From assembly GCA_948150685.1 (NCBI GenBank), contig OX411306.1, forward strand, positions 37,018,707 to 37,082,706: a DNA stretch of 64,000 bases. The letters are read 5' to 3'. Positions 36,399 through 48,260 of this stretch are shown one piece after another. Within the stretch, counting starts at the first letter, position 1. Each line of letters starts with the position of its first letter. A model generated the notes under the pieces. That model saw only the letters and a program-made list of their open reading frames with translations, was not told the DNA's origin and did no database searches. Position numbers and translations under genes: made by a program. The stretch is from Rhaphigaster nebulosa (lineage: Eukaryota; Arthropoda; Insecta; Hemiptera; Pentatomidae).

Positions 36399-36458
36399 AA
36401 ATCTTATAACAATTATATCCATATTCTCATGAATATGGATATAATTCTTATAAGATTT
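36399..36458. repeat. 28-bp-arm hairpin with 4-bp loop
   Basis: 36399-36426 and 36431-36458 pair at 27 of 28 positions around 'tcat'. The single mismatch is near the base of the stem. Nothing similar was seen elsewhere in the window. Confidence 0.85.
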
Positions 36459-36651
36459 GTATCAGAAATCATTTCTGGTTTCCTAGCGGGCACCACTCTT
36501 TACGCGTGATTTTGAAATTACATTGCAATCTTATTATTTTATTTCTATATCATAGTTTTATGATTATTATTGTTTTTTTATGATATAATCATTTTTATAA
36601 TTTAATAAAATACAACAGCGTTGATGAAAGCCGATATAGAATTGATCTCGC

Positions 36652-36654
<3 letters not shown>

Positions 36655-36699
<45 letters not shown>
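36655..36699. repeat. (TA)n microsatellite
   Basis: About 22 units. Confidence 0.97.
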
Positions 36700-36701
<2 letters not shown>

Positions 36702-36723
36702 AAGCTCTGTAATATCTAGCTCT

Positions 36724-37175
36724 GTAAAAAATGAAATTCAAGAAGTAAATGCAAAGATGGGAAACCCTTGTTTTCCTCTATCGTAAAATACTCATTTTGC
36801 GTCTAATGTTTAGAAACCTGATAGTCATAATTTATAAAATTGTTGTACTTCCTTCTATTCTGTATGGATACTGAACTTTACGGGAAGAACGACGATTGTA
36901 TTTGATTGTACAAGAAAGCTTCATTTTTGCGAACATGGGATCAATATTCGAGCCAGGAACAACCAGGAAGATATCCTGGAGTGGTTAGTGAAGCCCTTGA
37001 ACGAAGATATTCGAAAATAAAGTATTGCGTACAATATTAGCCTGAAGAAGCATGAGTAATATGGTTCAGAGGGCTACACAACGCCACATTGTACCTGGAT
37101 ATATTTGAAGTGATAGCTCTACGGCGACTGAAATGGATTGTAAAGTTCTTTGTGGTCAACCAAAATGTAGTTGGG
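36724..37175 (+). pseudogene. Decayed LINE reverse-transcriptase tail
   Basis: Plus-strand frames give 'NEIQEVNAKMGNPC' near 36729-36770, then 'LMFRNLIVIIYKIVVLPSIL' followed by YGY in place of YGSETW near 36805-36870, a 'RRLYLIVQESFI' equivalent of the RLRVFENKVL block, and 'IALRRLKWIVKFFVVNQN' near 37115-37168, matching RRLRWAGHVVRM-x-EN. Several frame changes and stops are present. It preserves the same part of the protein as the two minus-strand copies at 1.2-1.6 and 18.6-18.9 kb. Confidence 0.72.
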
Positions 37176-37179
37176 AGGA

Positions 37180-39950
37180 TCCTGTCTGGTCATATCTTGA
37201 AGATTTGGATTTTGATGGAGTTCACCAGAAAAAGTTCGCTAGGCCTTTTTTATTTTCAGTCCATTGTTTATTCCTTTAATCAATTAATGCCTGTGTCCTA
37301 GTGAATAAGTAGATCAACACGATTTAAGCCAATAATGAGCTCGGTCCACCACTCGGTTGTAAAAGTTGACTTTTACTCGAGTAGTAAAGTCAGGAACAAA
37401 AGTTGCGAGATGTCGCAACGTGAATTCATGTTACGACCTTCGTTAGTCAGACTCCTAAACTGCTCCCTGAGAAGTTAAAATATTCAATTCAACCTGGAAT
37501 GTTATATATGAATGTTATTCACTAGTAAGTCAAGTATAATATCCGTAAAAAATATTGTGATCTGGAATTTAGACAATTAAAAAATGATTGAGCTCAAAAG
37601 CGGTAAAAATATGTGAAGTGGAAGTTGCAGGGACGTTTCATCGTTGGTTTGAACTATTATGTTATTTTTGAAAATTTTCTGCTTTTCTTTTATGGAATTC
37701 TGAAGGGTTTGAATAGTTATGACTTATTCCTGGAATTAGTGAAATCGACACGAAGATTTTATTCTAAGCTCAATAGAGTACATCAGCATTTGAATTAACA
37801 TGATCCCGCATTGATCAACTCTAACTGAGCTATGATTCCACACATGTGATTAACGTACAACTCCTCTCTGTCAGCTTCTGATAAGGAGCTATTATATCTA
37901 TTTTTTAAAGCATAAAAGTTGCCATGTATTAGAAGTTAACAAATTTTTTTCCGCACATTTGGTTTAAATTCATTAATGAAACTAATCTTCAGAGAGAGAA
38001 GGGACGTTTGGCATTGAGAGAACGTTGTTCCTGAACTATATATAAACTCATCTAATTTTACTTTAATATTAGATCCTTTACTAGCCAAAGTAACTGCTCA
38101 CTGTTAAGATCCGAAAACGCTTGATCAAGACATCTTCGTCTTGCCTACAGTCATCGATTCAGAAGTCAAAGGACTGGCGACAAAATTAATAAGTGGTGGG
38201 GATAATATATTTTCACTTTTAGTTTTATTTAAAGAAAGGGCTGGTGGGAAAATGCCGCACTGGACTCCTTCCAAAAGAATTGGGCCAGAAGGATGTTAGT
38301 CATCGTTGAAGGAACGCAGCTGAAACGATCTCTCTGCGGCTTATAATATTATTTATAGATAAAATAAATATTAAACAATTATATTACTTTTTTAATAAGG
38401 TACATATTTTTGCGATTGGCAGTGATACAAAATGGCGCTGTCATCCAAATTGTTCGGTGTCAGGAAAACTGTGTATATCTTTCTTATTACTATTGAAAAA
38501 GTCAGGAAATAGATCTTATTCTTAAAAGAGTGATAACATGTCTGAATCATTTTCAATGCTATCTTAGAATATATTTTTTTTATTATGTGAAATCACATTT
38601 GCAGTCTTATTGCTCTGATTGGAGCTCATGAAATGTCATTTAATTTTAATACAATTTTACGAGGTAATTGGTCGCTGATTATGTAATGTGTATTGAAGAC
38701 CATCACATCTTGACCCATCGATATTATTCTTGTTCTTATTCAAAATGGACAGTTATTAATAGGTTAGGTTAGAATTGACTGATAAATAAATTATTTAATT
38801 CACACATATTTTATGTCTCATCCTTGGAATCTTGTACCCCTGTTAATGTTTTTTAAAGCGAATAATTCTCCGAACTTTAAAACCGAAATAAATATTGTAA
38901 GGAATTTTGAATCGTTGACTGTACACTTCGTCATGGAGGAATCCTATTCGGTACGATTTTTTGTAATAAGGAAAGTCTAGTAACGGATTTATTAATTAAT
39001 TCATTAAACTTATCTGATGGTTAAACAAATGCAACTGGCAAATGCAGAATGCGTTTGAATATTTTTGTGGAATCGCTATTGCCTGAATACCCATTGTTCA
39101 GTGAACATAACTCGTTAAATATCTAATATTTTTAATGTTATTTCATTATTCAATAACATGATATCCTGTGTAACATCGACTCCTACGTTACTGAAAATAA
39201 CTGTTGTTGAAAACTTCCATCGACTTTCAGACCGAATCTTCAGATGGTTCGACCTCCTACCGCGTCAGAGTATCCCTACAAGAGACAGATGGTAATCCTG
39301 AGGACATACTACGATCCGGTTCTAAGGTCACAGACTGTCCTTGTTTGCTGGAACGGCTGGGAATGGTGTTGCCGTTAGGCTTCAGATCCACTCCTCCCTT
39401 GGAGGAACGATGACCACCGCAGCATAATGTTGAAGGGGAAGAAAAAATTACCACCTCATTTCAGATTCCGAAGATTCCTGGTGTTAACTTATCAAATACA
39501 GATTATGACAAGTTGAAGACTAATAAATAATGGCGATAAGTTCGATTCTTTAAATTCCTGCAAAGCAGTCGAAATGTTTTATTATAATATTTTTCCGGTG
39601 CTCTGCGTCTCCCAATAAAATTGATATATTTACATATATCAGCATATCTCATGCACTGTTTAATATTCTTGCTAACAAGGGTCGAATAAAAACGAAAAAT
39701 TAAAATCATCATAATTAAAGTTTACAAATAATTTTTAAAAACCTTGTACATAAAGTAATGCTCTGTGTAGTATTTTTACATGTATTTCTATTTATGTATA
39801 CTCTACTACTGACCAGAGTGTTATATTCTGCTTACATCTTAATATTGAAATTAAAAAATGTCCTTCAAAAGATGTATTGTGGTTTAAAAATATTCAGTTT
39901 AACAAATAACGTTCGACATATAATATAAACTTAACTATCAGATTATACTG
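37180..39950. other. Intronic DNA, no confirmed feature
   Basis: It includes an open frame at 39204-39413 preceded by an acceptor-like 'tcgactttcag' (ending 39230) and with CG-containing sequence. It has no recognised domain and ends at a stop rather than a donor. A GC-richer patch at 38230-38340 is also unassigned. Confidence 0.35.
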
Positions 39951-40660
39951 ACAAAAGATTAAGGCTGGGAGGTTGAAACAGATATGTCAAGTTTTTCTGG
40001 AGAGTTGACGAATGTTTCGCAGACTACCTGGGGTAAGCAGAAGTGTTTTCCAGGTACAATCTTGCCAGTTAAAGATTCCAGAGTATTTTTAGGCAAACGA
40101 GTGGAGACTTCTTGATATCAGCTGGTGATTCGTCAAGCCATCTTATCATTATTATACACTGTCCATATCAAGAAGGGATCAGTCTATCAGAGGGCGAATT
40201 AATAAAAGGTGAAGAAGAAATTAGAGAAATGATAGTAAATAAAGGGGAAAAAACTTAAAAAAAGAAAAAAAGAAAAGAAGAGGGTCGTTATAAATGGGAC
40301 TATAAATCTCCATAAGAGAGAAGTAGGGTGTGGACAGGAGCCGAAGAGACCGTCACCCACTTTTTATCTAGGACTGATCCCTTTCGGTAATTGATTGAGA
40401 GATAAACGGAAGTGGGCCGGGGGGAGTTGGCTGACATTTTATTGCGTTTGCTGCGTGTGGGCCACCGTAAGTGCATTCCTGTCTTATCTGTTCCGGGCGG
40501 CCATCTTCAGTCTGCGGTTGGGACTGGATCCGCGCGCTCTATAGCGCCATCTATTAGCGGATTGTCAATCGGATAGCTGGTGGTAGCCAGTGTGACGTAG
40601 TCGGGGGTTCGAAACCTGTTCGCTGCTATACATCGTATGTGATGTTTATTATGTAATATT
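39950..40660. other. GC-richer island with a CTCF-like site
   Basis: A long block of raised GC with a polypurine run at 40250-40290 and a CG-dense end (40420-40640). At 40542-40560 'tagcgccatctattagcgg' resembles the reverse of the insect CTCF core. 'ggggttcgaaacc' at 40602-40614 resembles a Pol III B box, but no A box or cloverleaf could be drawn. Regulatory DNA is the best guess. Confidence 0.35.
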
Positions 40661-41297
40661 TATATTATTCAAACATACGAAAGTTTTTTTTTATTTGCTG
40701 TAGTTTTCGGGTTTTCAACCACTTGGTCAATTTCCATTTCTTACTAAATTATAGTTAAATTAATACTAAATTAAGTATAGAATTTTTTTTTTAAATACCG
40801 ACAAAATACGTTAATTCGAATTTATAGATGCAGCATCCATTAAAGTCATATTTGTCTTTATCTTCCCTCTATTAAGGTTATATAAGGAAACATTATATAA
40901 TCACTATTTATTTTAATTCTATATGAAAAAGGCAATTATTGACATCTTCTAATGGTATTTTGTATGTTTAGAAGTCATAATATAATTAATGGGATGAATT
41001 AATTCAATAAAGATTTGATACAAGCTAAAGATGAAAATTGTAATATTTTTTAAACAAATAAAAAGAGGAAACTTGTAAAATTACATAAATTAATGTTATT
41101 TATATGTTAATTTTGGTATGAATGTACATTAATGAAATACCTATAAATATACATATGTATTTCTTCTGTTCAAATAATCACATAAGTAAATAAGTATAAT
41201 ATAAATTATTTAAAATACTTGAAATCGTTTTACTGTTTCAATTAATAAATTCTTAGAAATTGACAAATTATAAATATAGAAAAATAAAAATAATAAT

Positions 41298-41346
41298 GTT
41301 ATGAGGGAGTTATTGTTGACCGTATATTTATATTTAAAGGAAGAAG
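41298..41346. repeat. Inverted partner of the 6418-6466 repeat
   Basis: 'gagggagttattgttgaccg' and the following 'tatatttatatttaaagg' match the reverse complement of 6418-6466 with very few differences. Confidence 0.7.
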
Positions 41347-41389
41347 TTGATCGGGGGTGCGGTCAAAGAAATAGACTTAATAAGTGTGG

Positions 41390-41545
41390 TCTTATATAAT
41401 AAATTAAATATATAATAAATTAAATATATAATAATAAATAAATAATAAATTAAATTAAATAAATTATATAATAAATAAAAATAATAATATAAAAAATTAA
41501 AAATAAAAATAATAATATAAAAAATTAAAAATTAAAGAATAATTA
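41390..41545. repeat. Low-complexity A/T tract
   Basis: Irregular iterations of 'aataaattaaatatat' and 'aaaaataataatataaaa', almost free of G and C. Confidence 0.85.
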
Positions 41546-42189
41546 TAATTATTATCATTAAATAAACTATCTAATCTACATAATAATTCATTCCATTTCA
41601 AAGATTATTTTTATTCATAATAAAAAAAAGAATTATCGTATAAAATCAAAAATATTGACTAAGCCAAATATTAAATTATTTTAAAAGTTAATTATTAATG
41701 ATTTAATGTAAAAATAAGAAGGAAAAATCAATATTGAAAAGTACTCTATTCTAGAAATATGTTTATAACAGTTTATATAGGGAAGGCAATTTTTAAAATA
41801 TTTTCTTTGTAAGTGATTTCTTTATTAATATTATTGCCATGATTTAAATTTTATAAAAATGTATACAAAGTTTATTTAGATATAATTTAGAAAGAAAAAA
41901 AGAATCTAGAACAACAGTTTTTAAAATATTTTATTTGATGATTGAGTCAATTTATTTAAATGATATGAATCAATTTATTTAAATGATACACTGTGTAATT
42001 AATTTACTTATAAATAATTAATTGTTTCCTAGTCATGTATTAAAATTTATTCATGAACGTATGATATATTAATTAGGGTTAAATAATTAGTATATGTCAA
42101 ATAATAAAAATACATATGTTCCTAAAATGATGAATAATACCCGCCAATCCCAAAAGAAAAGATAGAAAATAAAAAATAAATGCACAGTA

Positions 42190-42620
42190 GCCGGCAGTAG
42201 CGGAGAATGGGCGTTATATATCAGTAGTAAACGAGACTGGGATAATGAGACAAGATCATGGTGGAGAGAAACAAACACTAAAACTGATTGAGTTAATAAA
42301 AAAAGAAGAAAGAAGGAGAAGAAGAAGAGGGAGAGGAAGGAGAGTCGTGGCTTACCGATTAGAGGATTAAGGTCAGGAGTATCACGATAGCTCCTGGCAC
42401 CATTAGCCTCCGATAATTGTGTACAAAACTGCCCATTCACACTCTTCTTCTCCATTCATCCTATCTTCATTCATCCTTCCTCTCTCTCCATATCTTTACT
42501 CCTTTACTCTCCCTATCTTCTTCCGAGAGTCTTTTAATATATCTTTTCGCCGCGAGCGTTCATCTCGCTGCAGATTGTGATCTACCACGCCGTAGTGAAG
42601 TTACCTTCGGGGAATATAAT
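42190..42620. other. GC-richer island with polypurine tract
   Basis: An A/G-rich run at 42295-42350 faces a C/T-rich run at 42435-42535. Two overlapping open frames on opposite strands (about 113 and 122 codons) result from this composition and carry no domain. Confidence 0.35.
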
Positions 42621-42971
42621 ATTCCTTTTCTTACTTACCGCTGTAATTTAAATATTTTGAAATGCGAAAATGTATCTGCTCGTCCTTTTCCATCTGATCG
42701 TTCTGTTAATTGTAGCGCTGCCTATATATTTAACATGTATAACTTGCTACTTGTATAAGAAAAAAAGGCTATCAATTTTATTCAGGAATAGTGTATTAAT
42801 TTGTATGTAACTACATAGGTGTATGCTTAATGCATTTCTTTCCATAATTATGACTCTGATCCTCTATAGTTTTTGTTATCCCATAGGAGTTTTATAAATC
42901 CTAAATTCTTACAACTCTGAAAATTTAACAGTAATAATCATAGCAGTAAACAATATTCTTTTTATATAAGT

Positions 42972-43207
42972 GTTGCCAGCTCAATCCTGTATTTCCCCCT
43001 AAATTCACCTACTTTAAACCTAAAATTATGTAAATTTTCCTTTAAATCCACCAACATTAACCCTAAATGTTTAATTACAATTTTTCTATTAGTGTAACCA
43101 AAATTATCCCCTAGTATAAAATAAGAATAAATTATTCAAAAAGTGAAAAATACCCTAAAAGGTGAATAAAACCCTAAACCTAGGGGGGAAAACCCCAATC
43201 TCGCAAC
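42972..43207. mobile_element. MITE-like element with GTTGC ends
   Basis: The left 'gttgccagctcaatcctgta' and the complement of the right end 'gttgcgagattggggttttc' are imperfect inverted repeats, continuing inward through 'tttccccc-taaattcacc'. The interior contains several 'ccctaaa' words. 236 bp, non-coding, superfamily unknown. Confidence 0.6.
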
Positions 43208-43324
43208 AATTTCTGTTTATTATATTTCTTTTTTAAGAAACCTTAAAGGTTAGAATTATTTTACTATAAGCGTATTAATCATTTAGAGCTGCAATAAATA
43301 TGTATATATATAGAGAGAGAGCTA

Positions 43325-43570
43325 TATATTCCAACAACACACATTAATTCTTTCAAATAAATAACTAACCAGGCAACGTTTCGCCATTTTGGGTATTATC
43401 AGGACAAAAAATGATGCAGAACACTGATAGAACATCTCATATTTACATTATAAAAATGGCATCCCAAATAGAGATAGCACACGTCCACTCCAAGACGGTT
43501 ATGTGTATGCTTTGTTTTTGAATATTCCAATTTTTGTTTCACATCCTGCCATATTCAGAATGTTTATTGT
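43325..43570 (-). mobile_element. Penelope-like 3' end fragment, second family
   Basis: On the minus strand 'cctgataatacccaaaatgg' followed by CGAAACGTTGCC is the 'CCTGATGATG...CGAAACGTTG' motif that characterises Penelope-like elements and matches the hammerhead core (CUGAUGA...GAAAC). Only the terminal region is present; element limits are approximate and no coding remains. Confidence 0.5.
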
Positions 43571-44754
43571 TTCAATTATTATGAAATGTTTTCTAAAAAT
43601 TAATTAGAAAAAATTATTTCATGATTGATTTTAAATAATTTTAATAAGTTTGTAGGAACATATTCAAAAACAACTGCAATCTGCCGTTCATGGCTTGTTT
43701 TAATGTTGATCGGTAAGCTTCAAAAATTCAATTTCTTTAATTACTTTTAATTAGTCAATTACGCTAAAATATTTGTTCCCACTTTGCGATAAGCATGTGT
43801 TCTGTTTTCCTAATTTTACACACTACAATTTTGAACACTTCACTGGCGTGGATTAAATTTCTTGTGTTTAATTTTAATTTTCATTTTTGTAAGGATGTTT
43901 AGTCTTTCTAAAAGCTCTGGCCATATCCCACGATGTTCTTCCTGAGGTGGGTGACACGTCCGCCCCAAACTCCGGTCCCAGCTGAGACATTTCCTACCTG
44001 TACGACACACCCTCGAAGGTCGATTGTCTCAGATAACTGATTTGGTTCGCCTTTCTTAGGAAATTACCACAAAGTATGTTTGGACACTGACTATAACGCA
44101 ACTATTTCACAATAGCAAATTGTCCAAAACCTGGTAGCTATCGGTCTAGGAAATACCGAAACCACGAGGATTCGGTTCTTGCACTAATGGATAAACTCTC
44201 AACGCACGAAGTGTTCGTAGTCAGACTGTTTTCTAATCTTCTTCAGGGTGAACGGTTTTAGCTCTTCAAAAATAAGTGTAAAGAACCATATAAGACGATT
44301 TGATGAATGATGAAGTGATTGATCTTATTTCGTCCCGGGGCTTGAAATCAATTATTGAAGACCTAGAAACCATCAAATCATTTGAGAATAATGAATGTTG
44401 GACTAACAAGGGACATACAGAGAGGAGACCAAGGTGCCGGTTAATACTACTTCTCTTCACTGGCGGCTTCAAATCTTCGGTTATTAATATAATTTATTAT
44501 CCATTATAAAATAATTTGGTAATTAAATTACTAATTACCATATTCAACGTTCACAACATTTATTAATTTGACTAGCTTTAACGCCAACATATTATCGTCA
44601 CTTCTTTTTTTATTTATGCTATAAAACTGAGAATAAATCTAACTTCGTACTTGTAGTTTATTGCTTTTATTATAATAATTTGTATACTTCTTTATTAATA
44701 TTTTATTTCGAAATAAAAAAATGTGTATTTCAAACTTCCATACTTTTTTAAGCC

Positions 44755-44984
44755 CGGCGGTTTTCAAACTTTTTTGTCTAATGGCACACAGAAATTACTA
44801 AACAAAATTCACGGCACCACTATTAATTTTTTTTTTTGATAAATGAAAAAATAAATCACATATGTTAATAAAATAGCATCGTAATAAAAAGCCAATACTT
44901 TTATTTTTATGTAATTATTAAAAAATTTCGCGGCATTCTTGTGACCTACATGCAGCACATTAAATTGCATTTTGAGAACCACTA
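44755..44984. mobile_element. hAT-like MITE
   Basis: The left end 'cggcggttttcaaacttttt' with 'gtctaatggcacac' and 'ttcacggcaccac', and the right end 'cattttgagaaccactaatc', are the standard hAT terminal and subterminal words ('CAGTGGTTCTCAAACTTTTT ... GGCACAC'). About 230 bp, non-coding. No clean 8-bp duplication. Confidence 0.72.
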
Positions 44985-44989
44985 ATCTA

Positions 44990-47390
44990 AAATATTCTGA
45001 TTTGTGTAAATTTTCATAAATAATTGTGATCATAGCATTCCAATAAAGTTAATTTCCATCGTTAATATCGAATAAAGAGCATGGGGGTTGAAACGAAGTA
45101 GTACTGCAAAATAATTAAATTAGGAAGTTACATTTGTATTATAATATATCTACAAATATATTTAAAACGTTGCAAATTATTAAACTATGGTTTATCATTT
45201 TCAAATAATTAAATGTAAAAAAAAAATATTGAAAATTAATTTCAATTTTTTTTTCTTGCCTTTGATTTAATGATTCCAATTGGCTGAAATATAGTTTTAT
45301 AAAACCTCTAATCGGTCCCCATTCAGGGAAAAAAACAGTGGTGGTAAGTCGATTTCCCTTCATCCGGTGTCATGTTTGATTACAGAAGTTCATTATTCAA
45401 AATAATAAACCAAAAAAAGAACACTATTACAGTTTACAAGTAATGGCGGAGGAACATTTATTAAATAGTTCTATGAGTGTATTGCCAGAAGTCAACTTTA
45501 CTTAAACACTGCAATAAGTGCATTCACATTAAATTATATGATTGTTAAATTCAATTTTAATTTAACTTAAATTATACAATAATTGAATCGGCATACTATA
45601 ATTTTATTTAGCTATTGAAAACAAATATTATAATCAATATTATTTATAAGATATGAAGATATTGAATGGAATTAAATTAGTCAAATTGAAAGGCCTGGAA
45701 GGGTATAAAACTGACAGGGAGGAAGGAATATGAAGGAGCGATTATCCTGAGCAAGATCCGTGGCCCCATTTAATTGTTCCAATCTCCCTGATACATCAAC
45801 ACTCTACATTAATAATTTAGAGTATAGTTAGTCTCTCCTAATTACACACAATTGGTGAATGACCTTAAGCAGTCTCTGTATACTACTAGGCTACTGCATC
45901 TGTACTCCTCATTCCGAAAAATATTATTTGTTTTACTAATTTATTGCTGATAATAATAATGCTATATAATATTGAATTACGCCACTGCAATAACGTAATT
46001 GAAGGAATCCACAATATAAATAAAATAAAACATATTTATTCCGTATTAAGTGGACCCATTTTCTTGATAATAAAAAATAAAATCATTAATTTTTTGTTTT
46101 TATGTTTAAAAAAATTTGAATCTTTTCCGAAAAGTCTGTGTGTATATTATAGATATTACTGAAATGTACAGAGTCCAAAAAATAAAAATTAAACTTAAGT
46201 AAAATCGAGCTTCTGAGAAATTTATTTTCAGAAAAAAGAACTCATATTTATGTTGTATTAAATTTATTATTTAGTTCATTAACTTCAGATTTAATTAAAA
46301 CATCTTCAAATACCCTCCTGGCTCGTTTTTAAAAATGCGAAAATTATAATTACTTTTTTTATATTTAAGCCTGTTTTTAAATGAATGATTTATTGAAATT
46401 CAATGAAAACCAATTTACTGTTTTTAAAATCACTTTAATCTTTAACAAGTTTCACCAAAAAAAAAAGTACAGTATTGAAACACTTTCAACTGTTTGGTCT
46501 AGGAAAAAAGTGTAAACACAAATATAAATCTTCGTTTTAGGAAGGTTTTTTAAGATTGTTTTCAATTTAAAAGCTATTCTATACTGCATTAGATCCAAGA
46601 ATTTATTATTATTTCAGCAATTGATCAAGTAACCATAGAGAAGCAACATTCAAAAGAAAAACTTAAATTCTCAAAAAGGTTTTTATGGAAAACAATAAAA
46701 ATGTTTAGTTTTTTATCACTTAAATGATTTGAAATTGTTTCTATCTTTTAAGGACATCCATTTCATTATTTAAAGCATTTTGTGGAACTAAAGAAGCACT
46801 AGGACTTTAAAAAAAATATAGGAATTTAAAAAAAATAATGTTGACAATAAAGAAAGAAAAAAGCCTTGTTATTGTCCATGTCATAACACATTTCCCGATA
46901 GATTAAAATACTTCCCTGTTGATGAGGAATGAGACGGACCAACGTCTTTATCTCTTATAGTTCCTGAGAAAAAAATACACAAGAACCTGCATTTTCACCT
47001 CCTCTCGCCTGTACCATAAGTACTACAATTGTACCACTAATTGATTCAAACTGATAAGTTTAAATTTAAAAAAAAAATGATAAATTTAGCATCAATATGT
47101 ATCGTTCCACTGTTGTTTTTGGAAATTTAAGAAAAATATTTGGAAATCCAGTCTCACAAAAAAATAATTTAGGAATTTTTACGGGGTTAGGCGTATTATC
47201 ATAAATATACATTTTTATTTCATAATTGTAGTTAATTGGTTTTTAAATCTGCCTATTACAATTTCGTTTCACAAATAATTCTCGTATGGAACGTTGCTTG
47301 GAACTTGATGAAACCTACTACGGAAATAGCGCTACGGAAATCTGAAAATCCTATTTGTTTTAAATGACGGAATTTGTACAAGGCGAGTGA
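44990..47390. other. AT-rich intronic DNA, nothing recognised
   Basis: No repeat, RNA or coding signature beyond homopolymers. A modestly GC-richer patch lies near 45690-45800. Confidence 0.45.
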
Positions 47391-47395
47391 AGTTG

Positions 47396-47640
47396 ACGTC
47401 TATAGGTGAAGTGAATGAAACTGAACAAGTTCCCATTCCTCACAAAACTTAGATGTGCATAGAGAGAAGTTACTAGCTAAGTGTGTGGAGCATGTGCTCC
47501 AAATATTGTTTGGTTATTTATTCGGAGTACATGCTCGGCCTTTCTAAATGAATACAATCTACGCGAGTAGGTACTCAGTAAAATGCCGATTTACTCTTTC
47601 GTAGCTCCGTAGTACTTAACCTTTACAGAATTGGTTCCTA
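47396..47640. mobile_element. Relative of the 5168-6325 foldback element
   Basis: It shares 'gacgtctataggtgaagtg', 'cccattcctcacaaaac', 'gagtaggtactcagtaaaat' and 'gccgattta' with the foldback arms and centre. It is a decayed half without the matching opposite arm. A further trace of the 'gacgtctatg' end is near 63210. Confidence 0.6.
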
Positions 47641-47881
47641 AAAGTTTCCCTGGCGTCATTTCCATGTCACACAACTCTTATTCATGCTCACTTTTTACCT
47701 TTCTAAATACAAAATAAACATTTATAGGTGTCATAGCAATCAAGGCTGCCTTTTTAACATTTATTTATTATTTGCATTCAAGGTTTCGGGATTGGAATCC
47801 CATTTTCAGAACTAAATCTCTTTCTTATAGTTGTCATTTTTACCTTGCTTTAAATTATTATTTTATCGTATAAATAAAAAT

Positions 47882-47976
47882 ATTTCTAGGAACACACATC
47901 AACATTGATTCCACTTGTGCTCTGTCTAGATTTCCACTAGTCTGAAGTGGAACCAACGATGTGTGTTCTTAGAAAT
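47882..47976. repeat. Hairpin with ~34-bp arms
   Basis: 47882-47916 and 47944-47976 are inverted repeats with few mismatches ('ctaggaacacacatc' against 'gatgtgtgttcttag'), loop about 27 bases. Confidence 0.8.
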
Positions 47977-47989
47977 GGAACTTGGATTC

Positions 47990-48260
47990 CTGTTAGAACA
48001 GATATAAAGGGTACTTCCACCAAACGACCTGTCAATTCAGACGAGGAAGGAAGGATACAGGAGTGGAAGGGTGTTCAGTAAAGGATGATTGCACAAAGAG
48101 GACGATAGGAGGGGTCCTTGAAGATAATATAGAGAAATATAACTCGGGAGGTTGAGCTGCGTGTGGTCCATTGTTCCAGCAGGTGTATGGTAACTGGCCC
48201 TATTAAATCCTCTCCGCTTCTTCTTCTTCTTCCCATTCTTTCTATCTTCTTCTAATCCTT
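47990..48260. other. GC-richer island, unassigned
   Basis: Mixed polypurine and polypyrimidine blocks, including a TTC run at 48219-48234. An 80-codon minus-strand open frame follows from this composition and has no domain. Confidence 0.3.

Noticed and set aside
39204..39413. Downstream exon of the Vein-like gene
   Set aside because: An acceptor-like site is present, but the frame ends at a stop without an Ig or EGF signature and has no donor.
40560..40640. tRNA or tRNA-derived SINE, because of a B-box-like 'ggttcgaaacc'
   Set aside because: No A box at the right distance, no cloverleaf pairing and no poly-A or poly-T tail; left as part of a GC-richer island.
42087..42758. Opposed 122- and 113-codon frames as genes
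   Set aside because: They arise from polypurine/polypyrimidine composition, give low-complexity Ser/Leu/Phe proteins and have no domain.
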